Below are positions 48,401-59,778 of a stretch of DNA of 64,000 nt, one piece after another (position 1 is the stretch's first letter; each line of letters opens with the position of its first letter). Origin of the DNA: Psoroptes ovis (taxonomy: Eukaryota; Arthropoda; Arachnida; Sarcoptiformes; Psoroptidae). The notes beneath the pieces were generated by a model. It did no database searches. It was not told the origin of the DNA and saw only the letters and a list, made by a program, of their open reading frames with translations. The stretch covers positions 2,232,001 to 2,296,000 of the forward strand of contig PQWQ01000003.1 of NCBI GenBank assembly GCA_002943765.1. The letters are read 5' to 3'. A program made the translations under genes and the position numbers.

Positions 48401-49614
48401 TTTTGGGCAAAGTTTTTTGTACAATTTTCGTTATTTTTTCTTCAACAACAACAACAGCAAAACAAAGCAAAAAACCATCAAGTGACAGTGTGGTCATCAT
48501 CATTTGTTGTTGTGGCGATTTGTACGTTTCAAAACATATTCAAACATTTTCTTGTCATGTTTTGTTGTTACATTTTATATTCACATAAATACACCTTTGT
48601 GTACAATCATTTGTTGTACAAGTCGTTCAAGTCGAGCATTTGATGATAATAATAATAATCGTAATAATCATAATAATAATTCATTCAAATCAATTCACAG
48701 ACCAAATCAAAAATTTCGAAAAAATATAAAAGTTTAATCTCATTTTATTTCATTTCATTTATTATCGCCTACACTTTTACTTTGTACTGTGAGTGCCATT
48801 ATTATCTTTTATTATTATTTTATATTTTAATATTTTTTCATTATAATTTAAAATCAAAGAAAAAAACGGAACCAACAACAGCAACAAATGAATAAATAAC
48901 ACTTGTTGCTGTTGTTGTTATCATTACAATTATTACAATTACTATTATTGTTTACTTGTCATCATCATCAGTAACATGTCTTTAAGCGCGCACATATACA
49001 CACTTAATAATAACCATAATCATACCATTTGTAATCATAGCCATTATCATTATCATCATCATCATTCGACAACCGCAGCAACAACAGCGACTAATGGACA
49101 CTGAACACAACAATAGCAGCAACAAGAACAACAACGACAACAGAAACAAATACGAGGCATTTTTCATAAATGTTTTCAATAAAATGAAAATAAGAAGAAA
49201 TGAAAATTACATGTCGGCATTTGAAAGGTGACAATTTAATTTTCATTAATTTTCCTTTGAATGACAGGAAGTCAAATAACGTGAATTATAATTTGTTGTT
49301 GTTTTTTGTCAAAATGCTTTTTCGTTGAAAATGAATTCATAACAAAACATTCATTCATTTTTGAATCATTTAAAATTGGATCAAATCAAACCAAATAAAC
49401 TACAAACTATTAAATTTGGAATAATTGAAATAAATTTTTTATAATTAGTTATAATATTACACTATTATAATTAACTGTATTCAAATTCACCTGAAAAGGA
49501 TGGATGAAATTATCATTTTCGAAATCATTTTTCATCATTTTTTCATTTATTTTTTCCGAATAATTTGATAACATTATGAACAGGAAAATTTTTGTTTTTA
49601 TCATTATCAATTAA

Positions 49615-49640
49615 GATAACCATGGCCGGCCATGGTTATC
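49615..49640. repeat. 26-bp perfect GC-rich palindrome
   Basis: The half-site GATAACCATGGCC is followed directly by its reverse complement, so 26 bp are a perfect palindrome with no spacer. The centre is GGCCGGCC flanked by two CCATGG. It stands out in DNA that is otherwise more than 70 percent A+T and is followed 14 bp later by an A28 tract. Confidence 0.95.
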
Positions 49641-49651
49641 ATCTGAAAAAT

Positions 49652-49654
<3 letters not shown>

Positions 49655-49682
<28 letters not shown>
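49655..49682. repeat. A28 homopolymer tract
   Basis: An uninterrupted run of about 28 A is among the longest homopolymers in the window, just right of the 26-bp palindrome. It could be a polymorphic homopolymer or the tail of a retroposed sequence; no retroposed gene body is recognisable to its left. Confidence 0.8.
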
Positions 49683-50508
49683 TTCACACGATTAGCGATT
49701 GTTTTCTATGAACTCATAAAAATTTTGTCGTCATCACCCCGTTAAGCATCATCAAATCAATCATACGCAGTGGTGATAACAATCGTATGTACGATAATTG
49801 TTTATTTTTACATTGTGATAATTGAAAATGAAAATTTTTCATTGTGATCATCAAAAATAGAATTATAATTATAATAGAATGATAAATGATCGGAAAAAAT
49901 GAATGAACACAACAATGTAAAAAACATCGATAAACATGAACAAAACTTGTATTGTTGGATATGAAATTTAAATGAAGGGAAAAATATTTACAATTTAATG
50001 AAATGAAACGAAACAAAAAATGGCAAGAATTGTTTCCAAATTTAAATCAATGTAATAATAGTGTTGTTGTAGTCGATGATGATGATTATTCTTTATGTTT
50101 TCAAAGGATTTTCTCATCATTATTTGGACATTATTTTTCGAGAGTTGAATATTCACTCAACAATGTTTCAGCTATATTTCAATGGACCGAGAAAAAATGA
50201 ATTTTATTTGAAAACAACAGCAACAACTTTAAATTTGGTGTCACTATTTTAATCATTTATGAAACTATTTTTTTTCCATAAATTTATGTGAATTTATTTC
50301 AGTCAAACTTTTTTTCAAAAGATTTTCAAAAAATTTCATGGAAAATTTTCTTCGGGTAATAATAATAATAATCAGTGATAAACATAGTAACATGAATAAT
50401 TTGAAAGGGAAAAAATGAATGACAATGACTATCGCACAAATAATTTCAGATTTTACTTTTTTTCGTTTCATTCAAAAACACATATATTTATCGTAGCTAA
50501 TTGCTGTA

Positions 50509-50595
50509 TTTTGGTTGTTCGAAAAGTTTGTTCGTATTATTACGATGTTAATTTATATTTGGAAACTGACGTAAACTTTTCGGACGGCCCAAACA
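50509..50595. mobile_element. Short mariner-like MITE with TA target-site duplication
   Basis: This 87-bp element has imperfect terminal inverted repeats. The left end reads TTTTGGTTGTTCGAAAAGTT and the reverse complement of the right end reads TGTTTGGGCCGTCCGAAAAG; they share GTYCGAAAAGTTT after an offset of two bases. It is flanked on both sides by TA (50507-50508 and 50596-50597). The GGTYGTYCGAAAAGTTT pattern resembles termini of mariner-family (Tc1/mariner) elements, which insert at TA. There is no room for a transposase, so it is nonautonomous. Confidence 0.65.
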
Positions 50596-53500
50596 TACTG
50601 AAATATTCTAATTTCAATTATTCTATTTAATACAAAGAAACTAAAATTCATATTTGGGCCAAAAACATGATTTCATTATCATTTTAAAAATTTTTCTTTG
50701 TAATTCATAGTTTGATGGGAATTTCTTTTCTGTATTATTATTTCGATTTAGTAAATGTTCCATGCATTAAAAAGTAGAAAAAAATAATTGAAAAATGATG
50801 TAAAATCTTAATTTAAAATTTTTAAAATTTTAAAATCCATAAACACTGATCTATATAATATTTATTGTTGTTGTTTCAATCGTTTTCCTTGAATGAACCA
50901 AAATTGAAACAAAAGAACGAAGACGAACGATTTGGATAATTCACCAGATTTGATGACGAAGAATATGAAAACGAGAAATAAATCAAAATGTGTGTGTCCA
51001 TGTAAAAGTCTATTTATTATCCTTAATTTTGAAAATTTAAGATAATTTAAATAGAAACAATCAAAAAAAAGTGAAATTATTAACATCGAAATAGCATCAG
51101 CAACAACAATAACTAAAACAATTGATTCACGCAATTAAATTCCTTTTTTTTATGTGTTTGTATGTCCAGGTAATGCGAAATAAATCATCATAAAAATGGC
51201 AAAAAACAATACATCAGGTATATTTAATGCTTTACTTTTGCAGAAAAATAATAATGATTCTATGATGACACCTATCACTGAGTTCATTGAACACCGACGG
51301 CCATAAACAAGCGAAAAGCAACGAACCAGCGCAACACACCTTATTCAGACAGGTCAACATTTATTGGAGAAAAATTGATCATTTTTCAATAATAAATTCA
51401 TCAATGAACAGCAACAACGACATCGACGATAAGAATAATAATAATATCTGATCTATCACGAGTTTTCCATCTTCTTTTTGTATTCTTTGCGGACTGAAAT
51501 AATTATCATGTCCAAAGAAACTGACAAATATTCTTCTATGGTTCAAGTCAAGTTTAGTCGAATTTTCATTCATTTTTCATTTATTCATCGATGATGATAA
51601 GATAATGATTGTTAAATATTTGATGTGTTTTTTTCACATCGATAGTAAATCAAATCAACCAAACAATCAATACCAAAAACGTTCAACAAATCTTCAAAAG
51701 TGCTAAAATAAAATGAAAACATGTAATAAAAATTTCGGAAAGAGCCAAAATAAAAGAATTCTTGAATAATGCAACGAAAAAAAAAATATTGAAGCATACA
51801 CGACAATTCACACACACACACACACATACAAGTATGCATAGGTCATCGAGATTATTGTTATTTTGAAAAATAATAAGATTCAGATTCAAATAATAAGATT
51901 GAATCGAACAACAATGTCAGAATTTTGACCTTCCTTTTTCGGCAAATTTTTTTTTTGTTCGTCAGAAGAAGAAAAGTGAAAAATGAAATTAATGAATGGC
52001 AAAATGATTTTTGTGAAACATCTTGAGGATGTTATTCGAGAATGATGAATACAATGAAAATGAAAATTGAAATTTTTGAGCAATGCAAAAGAATATTGAA
52101 GAAAAATCCTTGATTGAAAGGTGATTTGCATTTTCAAAAATGATAGATCAAAGATCAAGGTTAAACGGGGTAACAAATGAAGAAGATTACCTGCGTCCAT
52201 TCAAAGAAATTGAATTGAATTCAATTAAAATATTATTGGAGAATATTTTTAAATTTTTTGATGCCGAAAATTTCCCAGTGAAACATGAAATAATCAATTT
52301 CCAATGATGAGAATTAGTGTGAATAGAAATTGAAAGTATTTTACTCATAATAATAATTAGTGTTTAGCTACAACAAGTAATAATTTTGAATGAAGTGTTG
52401 TGGTTATGCAATCGATGGTTTCATCGATGATGTAAATGTTTAATAATTTTTTCTTTTTTTCATGAGTTTTCATTAACAAATTCAGCGAAAAAACAATGGA
52501 CGAGGTGAAAAAAAAATTGATTAGCTTTCGCTTTGATGTTGGTTCACACACATTGGAAAATTATTAAAAAAATTAAAACAAATCACGATCGATTTACATA
52601 ATTTAAGATGTGAATAAAACAAAAATCAATGATTCGCAGGATTCTTTGAATCATTTGATTTGAATGATAATTTCAATTCAAGGAATGAATCAAGAGATTA
52701 AAAATCGTTTGAACACTTTGATTTCGATCATTTTGATACTAACAAAGATTGAAAAATCAAACAAAAGGTGAAAACACAGACATTGTTCAAAGCTATTATT
52801 GGCATCAATAGGTAAGATCAGTAAAAGACGCTGCATCAAAGATAATAATGCAAAGATAACAATGCAAGATATGATAATCGGTTGATAGATCAAAAATAAA
52901 AAATAATCATTGAAATTTTCATTTTTCAATTCGAAGAATCAATTGTAATTGTGAAAATATCATCTTAAGGTAAGGTTATCGTCTTCTTCAGATGATGACG
53001 ATGATAATGATGACCTGAATGTATGTGAATTTAAAAATAAATAATCATTCATCAAATTTTTTTCCAGAAAAAACTAGTCGCAGATCGATTATCAGCGTTT
53101 TGATTTTGACGATTTTTGTGTGAAATTATTCGATTTGAAAATGTTTGAATGAAAGAAAAACCTTGTATTTTATATTTTCGATTTAAATAGCTCATATTTC
53201 AAATTGATTCAAATTCATCATATTCATATTCAATCATATATCATTGAACGAAAATGGAAAATTTCTTCCACTTTTCTGCCATTTTTTTCAATCAAGAAAA
53301 AAACGCAGAGAATAATTAGACCACCAACATCGAATATTAATGAATTGATTGTATGTCGATGTGTGTCGGTGTATGTGTGTGTGCATCAATAATCAGAAAA
53401 TTTAAAAAGAAATTTCCATTGTTTTTTCTCCAATTTTCACATATCTGCAGCCATTGGACAACAACAATGTCGTTTATCATTTATTATTCGTTCGTTTGTT

Positions 53501-56500
53501 TATTTTGTTCATTTTTAATCTTGAAATTTTTAACGAAAATCGAGAAGGAAAAATTTGATGAACTAACAACTTGTTGCTTGTAGCTGATACTATGGTTTTT
53601 CATTGAGAAATTGAAACAAAGAAAAAATTTGTAAAATTTTCCTTAAATTTATTCAGAAAAATCAAAAATTTTCTTAACAAAATATTTTTAGAAAACATTT
53701 CACGAATACAATCAACAAACAACAGCCACAGCGAAATGGGTTTGTCAACGATTTAATTATTTGTTGATTATGAAGCCAAAAAAAACTGATGAAAGCATAA
53801 TTAACATGAAATAAATAAATGTAATTATTACATGAAATGCTTCATTTTTCCTTGGAATAATAATAAAGTGAAAATTGAAATGATTTCTTAAAATAAAACG
53901 GAAATAATCATCATTGTATCATGCATTATTATCTGTATCATCATCATAAAGTATCATACGTAGTATCGAATTCAATATCATTTGAATATCGGTGAAAATT
54001 TGACATTTTCAGAGATGCAATGATTCAATGATTGAATGAAACAAAATGCTGATTAACCTATCCACAAAAATATCGTCAATCATTACCAAAAGAAGAAGAA
54101 GAAGTAGAGATATCAACTTCCTTGATATGATGTTTGTTGTCGAGATACTTCGAATCAAAACGAAAATACAATTGAAAAAAAAATGTATGAAATGAAAATT
54201 GGCAGTTTGTTATGAAAAAAAAATCAAATTCAAAAAATGATATTTCCTTGACAGCAGCATCAACAATAAATACTAAACGACACACACAAGATTATCACTT
54301 AAATAACACATCAATATACGAGTCTCTGTGTGTGCTAAATTGGCGAAATTTGTCAAAAAAAAAAAAAAATCTAAGCCATCGTTTATCATTTCAAAAACAT
54401 CTCATTTGTTATATTTCGATGATCGTTTGTTTGATTTTATTTTGAATATTTTGTATCTTTTTAAAATATTCAAAAAATAAGGAATTGAATAATGATTTAA
54501 ATATCTCGTCCTCCGCCCTTTCAAAAAAAGTTTCAAAATTAAATTTGGAAATTAAAATGAAACAAATCCAATAATTACTGTTTGTAATCAAATCATAATT
54601 TGTAATCTTTTTCCAAATTTATCGATATATTTATTTGTTTCAAAATGATTCATTTCATTTTAATCTTTTGAAATGACATTTTATCAAAGTCATACAAGTC
54701 AATTATAATAAATTTCAACTTGATTGTAAAGGTGTGGATCAGTTTAAATTTGTTTCTTTTTTAGTTCAAATGTCATTTTTTATATGATAAAATGTCAAAA
54801 AAAAAAACATTTGTTGATACTCGTCTTAGTGGAAATCAGTTTTCAGCTTTTATACATTCGAAATTCAATCGAGATGATGATGGGCGAACATTGAATTTAG
54901 TTCATTTTATTTTGTTAAAAAAAAAAATTCCAATAAAAAACATCATCTCAATCCATTTTTTTTACCAAATTCAGTTTGATTAATCAATGTTCTATTAAAT
55001 TTCATTAATTACAAATTTTTATTGCAAAAGGCGTCAATTTTGTCGATCAATTTATGGTGATAATTTATTTTCAAACAAAAACAAGAAAATTTAATTTAAA
55101 TTCATTGAATTTGAAAAGTTACGATCAAGTTTTTGTTTCTCGAATCAAGAAATGAGGTAAAATACAATCATTAATCAAACATTGAATGATTTTTCTCAGC
55201 GATCAATCGATTGATTGTGATCAAACGATCAATAATCGTCAAATCCTGATCCTAAATCCTAAATCATAATCATCGATTACTGCTGAGTTTAGGCGGGTGA
55301 AAAAATAAACGAAATTGTAACATTTGTAACAAATCTTTTTTTTTTTTTTTTTTTTGCTCTTATTCAATGATAATCTGATTTGATGATTGGGAAATTTTTT
55401 CTTTTGTTTCTAATATAAATCATGTCCTCGAAAGATAATTTTTTCTTTTTCTCCATCTTATTCTCGTTAGAAAATCATTGTCAACATCCATGATTATCAA
55501 TTATGTTCATGTTATTATTATTATTATTATTTTTCTTGACATTTTTTAATGAATATTTTTTTCTGATCATTATTTAGTTTCATATTTCTATCATAATTTT
55601 TTTTTTTTCAAGTATGAAATTATGATTAACATTCAAATTTTTAATTAATTAGCTTAGCAATGGTGGCCATTGTTGTTGTTGCTGTTGTGGATTAATATTC
55701 ATTCATCATTCATTCTTTCTTCCATTATAAATTCATTTGACATTTTTTTTCTATTTTTTACTCATTTGGCTTTGTCTTTTGGAAACAATGTTTTGAATAT
55801 TTCTTTTTCGAAATTTTCATAATTAATTTACATTCATTCGCAGTACTAATGATGAAAATTAGAATCAACTCATACACACGCTGGAATCGCTTGTTTGCAT
55901 CAAAATTTCAACAAAATTTTCTTTGTTTCTGTTTCAAATTTTGAATCGATTCATTTTTAATTCAAAATAAAAGTTCAATCATATCGATAAATATCGAAAT
56001 CTGAAATCTATCAATTACAATTTCAATCCATCAAGACAAATCAAAACAACGATTCAGTTCATTATCATTTCAAGAGCGGAGAAAAATCGAGAAAATTATG
56101 AATCGAAAAAAATTGAAGTAAATCAAGATGGCTAATATCGAATCGATTCAAATTTTACTTTATATCTTAGAAAACAAACAAATATAAATGAAAAAATAAA
56201 GCATTCATTAAACTTGATCATGAATTTTGTTTTAGTCTGATTTTGTTTTGTTTTTGAATTTTATTATTACTTTTATTAAATCAAAGAAAAAAATTGTAAT
56301 ATGATAAAATAGCAAAAGCAAGAAAATAAAAAAAAAATCAGAAAATTAGATCAAATTCAAACATTCAACAGACATTAACAATAAGAATTGATAGAAAATG
56401 AACATATAAACCTGTTAATTATCACCTTGCAAACACATGTATTGAATTGTATTGAATTTAGATGTGTTTTTTTTTACTATCGTAATTAGAAATGAAAATT

Positions 56501-57250
56501 TATAAGTTTAAAAAAAAACTAAAAAAAATATATCGACGCAAATATTGCAAAAATGCATTTGAAACATTGAAATGATAATAATTATAATAATGAATGAATG
56601 AATGATACAAAAAAAAAAAAAAATTATAATCTATGATCGTGAATACACGTTTTGTGGACATGAATAAATATCTATGAATGAATGAATGAATGAATAAATG
56701 AAACAGAGACACATAAAATGTGCAGCTAAGCATTGACCAACGCAAACAAATGACGATAGTGATAATTATTATGTTGTTTTCGAATGAATTTTTCAATAAT
56801 TTAAAGCAATTAAAACGATTATGAAATGTCCATATCAATATTTAAATGAATAGAGACAATGAATTTTGATTTTTTTCTGAATTTGATTCATGAAAAAATA
56901 AAGAAAATAATGAAAAAAACGGGAGCAAATTATATCAGATCAATCAATCAAATTCGTTTCGATTAAAAGAAAAAAAATCAAATTCAAAATTTCAATGTTA
57001 ATTATCATGTTTGTATTAATGACTAAAAATTTGACTAATCTTTTTGTATTCGATAGATTGATCGATTGATTAAAACAATAAAGTGATTGAATTGATCGAA
57101 AATTACGAAACTTGATGGAAAAAAAATTTGCATGCGAATAATTCAGTGAGCTAAAAAATTGACAGGTGGATGGATTCGGTTGATTTGATTACATCTAAGA
57201 TTGGATTTTTTTTTAAATCTTTCTTGTAAACAAGTAATTCTTATTCACAC

Positions 57251-57275
57251 TGAACAATACTGAGTGTATTGTTCA
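57251..57275. repeat. Short perfect hairpin
   Basis: TGAACAATAC and GTATTGTTCA form a 10-bp perfect stem around the loop TGAGT. Just to the right an AT-rich imperfect inverted repeat (…AATTTTAACAT…ATGTTAAAAATT…) continues to about 57335. Confidence 0.6.
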
Positions 57276-57985
57276 AAATTTCCAATTTTAACATTTTCAT
57301 ATTTGAATATTATGTTAAAAATTTGAAATTTCCATGGCTTTTAATACAAAGAAATAATACAATCATCTATCATTGATCTCATTGATAGATCAATCGAAAT
57401 CGATTGAAATTTCAAATTTTTTTTCAAAAAAATATTAATAAAAAAGGATTAAATTGAATCGAATTGAAGACCAGAAATTTTTTTCGTTTCTTTTTGATTT
57501 TTTACCATGATTCTTTCGAAAAAAATAATACCTTACCTATGTTTTACAACGCTAAAAAACAAGGTCAGTAGTTCAACATGAATTATTGCATACATAAATG
57601 TACAACATACACACATACAGACAACATACGAAAACCACCGAATGACCGAAGGTATTATTTAAGTTTTTTTCTTTTACATTTTTATCAGGTTTCACAGTTG
57701 TTTATTATTATTATTATTCATTTTTATCGAGGTCTTCGAACAGTTTTTTCTACAGTTTTCTTTCTGTACTTTTATAATCCAACCATTTGCCAAAAAGGAT
57801 TTTTCTTCTTCTTCGTTTGCAAATATTAACGATTTTTCTTTTGAAGAAAATGTATTCAAAGTATTTAAATATGCATGAATGTTTAGAAAAAAAAACATGA
57901 AAATTCATGCACAAACACAGGAAAAATATTATTGGAATTTACTATTGTGTAAATCAGAAATGAAAAAATCAATGATGGCAATCAA

Positions 57986-58071
57986 TTGTTCCGCTGTCCA
58001 ATAAGTTTGTATCTATTAAATAAATGGATGTGCCGATTGAAAATCGTCAAAAACTTTTTGGACGACCAAAA
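57986..58071. mobile_element. Possible second mariner-like MITE relic
   Basis: The left end (TTGTTCCGCTGTCCAATAAG) and the reverse complement of the right end (TTTTGGTCGTCCAAAAAGTT) share a GTCCAAWAAGTTT-type core. They match the pattern of the 50509 element at about the same size (86 bp). A TA is present on the right (58072-58073) but not on the left, so this is a weaker call; it may be degraded. Confidence 0.4.
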
Positions 58072-58843
58072 TAAATGTGAATGAATGATTGAACGAAAAA
58101 ATAAATTGACAAATGGTCGTCAAATGGTATTAAGATATCGGTATTAGCATATGCATTTTTTATCTGAATATGATGCTGAATTTTGGACAATTTCAAATTG
58201 TACGAATTCACCATTGACTGTATATGGAATTCAATTTGATTCAAACAGAGAAAAACTGTAACATCGTTAATAAATAATTCTGAGAAGGATGATGAGAATA
58301 TTGAAATCAATTTAGAATTCAATTTTCTGTTAGAAATACTGAAAAGAGTGAAACAGATTAATTCATTCATTTTTTTTAACACGGAAGAAAATGAAGGGTT
58401 GGCATACATTCTTTGTGCATTTAAAACTATATATTTCAAATTATTCACACGGATAATCATACGGTTATTTTTCTTGAATATATTTCGAGAATATTTTATT
58501 TTTTGAGGTCAACATAATCATTATGATCATCATTGAAAATCGTATGAACATTATCATCATCATTATTATTATTGAATTTCTTGTATTTGAAAATTGAATT
58601 TTTTTTCTTTTTGTTTTGTTTTCAATCAAAGTAGTAAATGAATAATGAATAATGTCGAAAGGATGAATGAAAAAATACATTAAAACGATTGTCATTGTCT
58701 TAATGTATGCAAACGATATTGTCTTTTAATTTATTCATTTCTGCCATAATTCTTGACCTTTATACCATCTTCAACCGCTTCTTCTTCTTCCTTTTTATTT
58801 AATCGAGTTGAATAAACACTTACACACGCACACATTGACATAA

Positions 58844-58901
58844 TGATCAATGATCATCATCAAAGATGCTAAAAGATGCTCAAGATGATCATCATTGATC
58901 A
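58844..58901. repeat. 18-bp inverted repeat hairpin with duplicated loop motif
   Basis: The arms 58844-58861 and 58884-58901 are reverse complements at 17 of 18 positions (arm TGATCAATGATCATCATC). The 22-nt loop contains two copies of AAAGATGCT. This makes a strong stem-loop if transcribed, though the stem is shorter than a typical miRNA precursor. Confidence 0.7.
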
Positions 58902-59778
58902 GGAGTAATAATGATTTGAAGCAAAAAAGAAAGAAGGAATTGAAATCATTTCATTTTATCAACAATGAATACTTGAAAATTTGATCAAACAAACTTGAAA
59001 AATTCTCAGACAAGATAAGTTATCGAGAATCTTCATGTTGGAAAAAATTAATCAAGAAAAAATAAATGATTTCAAGACAAACATACATTTCTTTTGATTT
59101 ATCGATAAATTTTCATTTCCCGGTGAATAGAATAAATAAATAAATGAATAAATATTCAGGTGAACATGTTTAGTTTAGCTATTTTTTGTTCCTATCAAAT
59201 AAATCATTTTTCAGTCAGAAAATTCGTTAAAACTGTATTCGAACCGGTTTTTTTCAGTAACTTTGCCTTCAAGATATTATTCAACATGATTCGAGAAAAT
59301 GTTGATGATAATACCTGATTTTTTTTCTGCCATCATCATCATCATTATCATTATTGATTGATTTGATCTTGAAAATAGAAATTGTGAATTGTGTGTCGAG
59401 ATACATTGAACAACAGCGGCAACAGCAAACTAGAAAATAGGCGAAATACCCACACACATACACATAGGAAATCTTCATCAAGCAAGCAGATGATTTTGAT
59501 GATAATTCTATTTGGCAAAAAAATAAATGAAATCAGGTTCGATTCAATCCAAATCAATAATTGTAAAAATGTATACAATCCAATTGATTACACAATTGTT
59601 GATTTTAATAAAAAATGTATTAATGATAATATCAAATGCTGTTCAATCAATGATGATCAAGAATAATGGTTATAATAAGAAATAAAGGTCATCATTACAA
59701 TTTTATTAGGTGAATAAATATTTATGAATCATAAATGGAAACACAACAAATTTACAATTTAATCGATTCAAACACATA

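Larger units (their letters stand above)
42246..51462. other. Gene-free AT-rich region upstream of the PDZ gene
   Basis: I find no supported coding sequence in this 9.2 kb. Short frames are dominated by Phe, Ile, Lys and Asn codons, without motifs. It holds simple repeats (ATC repeat near 43411-43434, CA run 45434-45463, GAT repeats near 47192-47214), inverted repeats and a short MITE. It likely includes promoter and noncoding 5' exons or introns of the PDZ gene, but no such exon can be drawn from sequence alone. Confidence 0.5.
51463..59778. repeat. 8.3-kb tandem duplication, first copy
   Basis: From TTTTCCATC at 51463 onward the sequence recurs at 59779 with an offset of 8,316-8,318 bases. 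This implies a tandem unit of about 8.3 kb, of which the first 4.2 kb can be compared in this window. No coding gene is supported in the unit. It contains a CA run near 51808, long A and T tracts (about 54355-54369, 55337-55355), inverted repeats and a possible second MITE. Confidence 0.9.

Noticed and set aside
54792..54983. Plus-strand frame of 63 codons, also present at 63110 in the second copy
   Set aside because: Its preservation only reflects the recent duplication; the two copies differ by a missense-type change and no family is recognisable.
58047..58460. Minus-strand open frame of 137 codons near the second MITE
   Set aside because: I compared it with mariner transposase landmarks (HTH and DD34D-type blocks) and found none; it starts within the MITE end and has no other motif.
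59215..59255. GGTTCGAAT-like B box (minus strand)
   Set aside because: The flanking bases cannot form a T stem and no A box or cloverleaf surrounds it, so it is not a tRNA.
59391..59666. Plus-strand open frame of 91 codons ending just before the 8.3-kb junction
   Set aside because: It begins in a CA repeat and has an unremarkable composition, with no motif or supporting splice structure.
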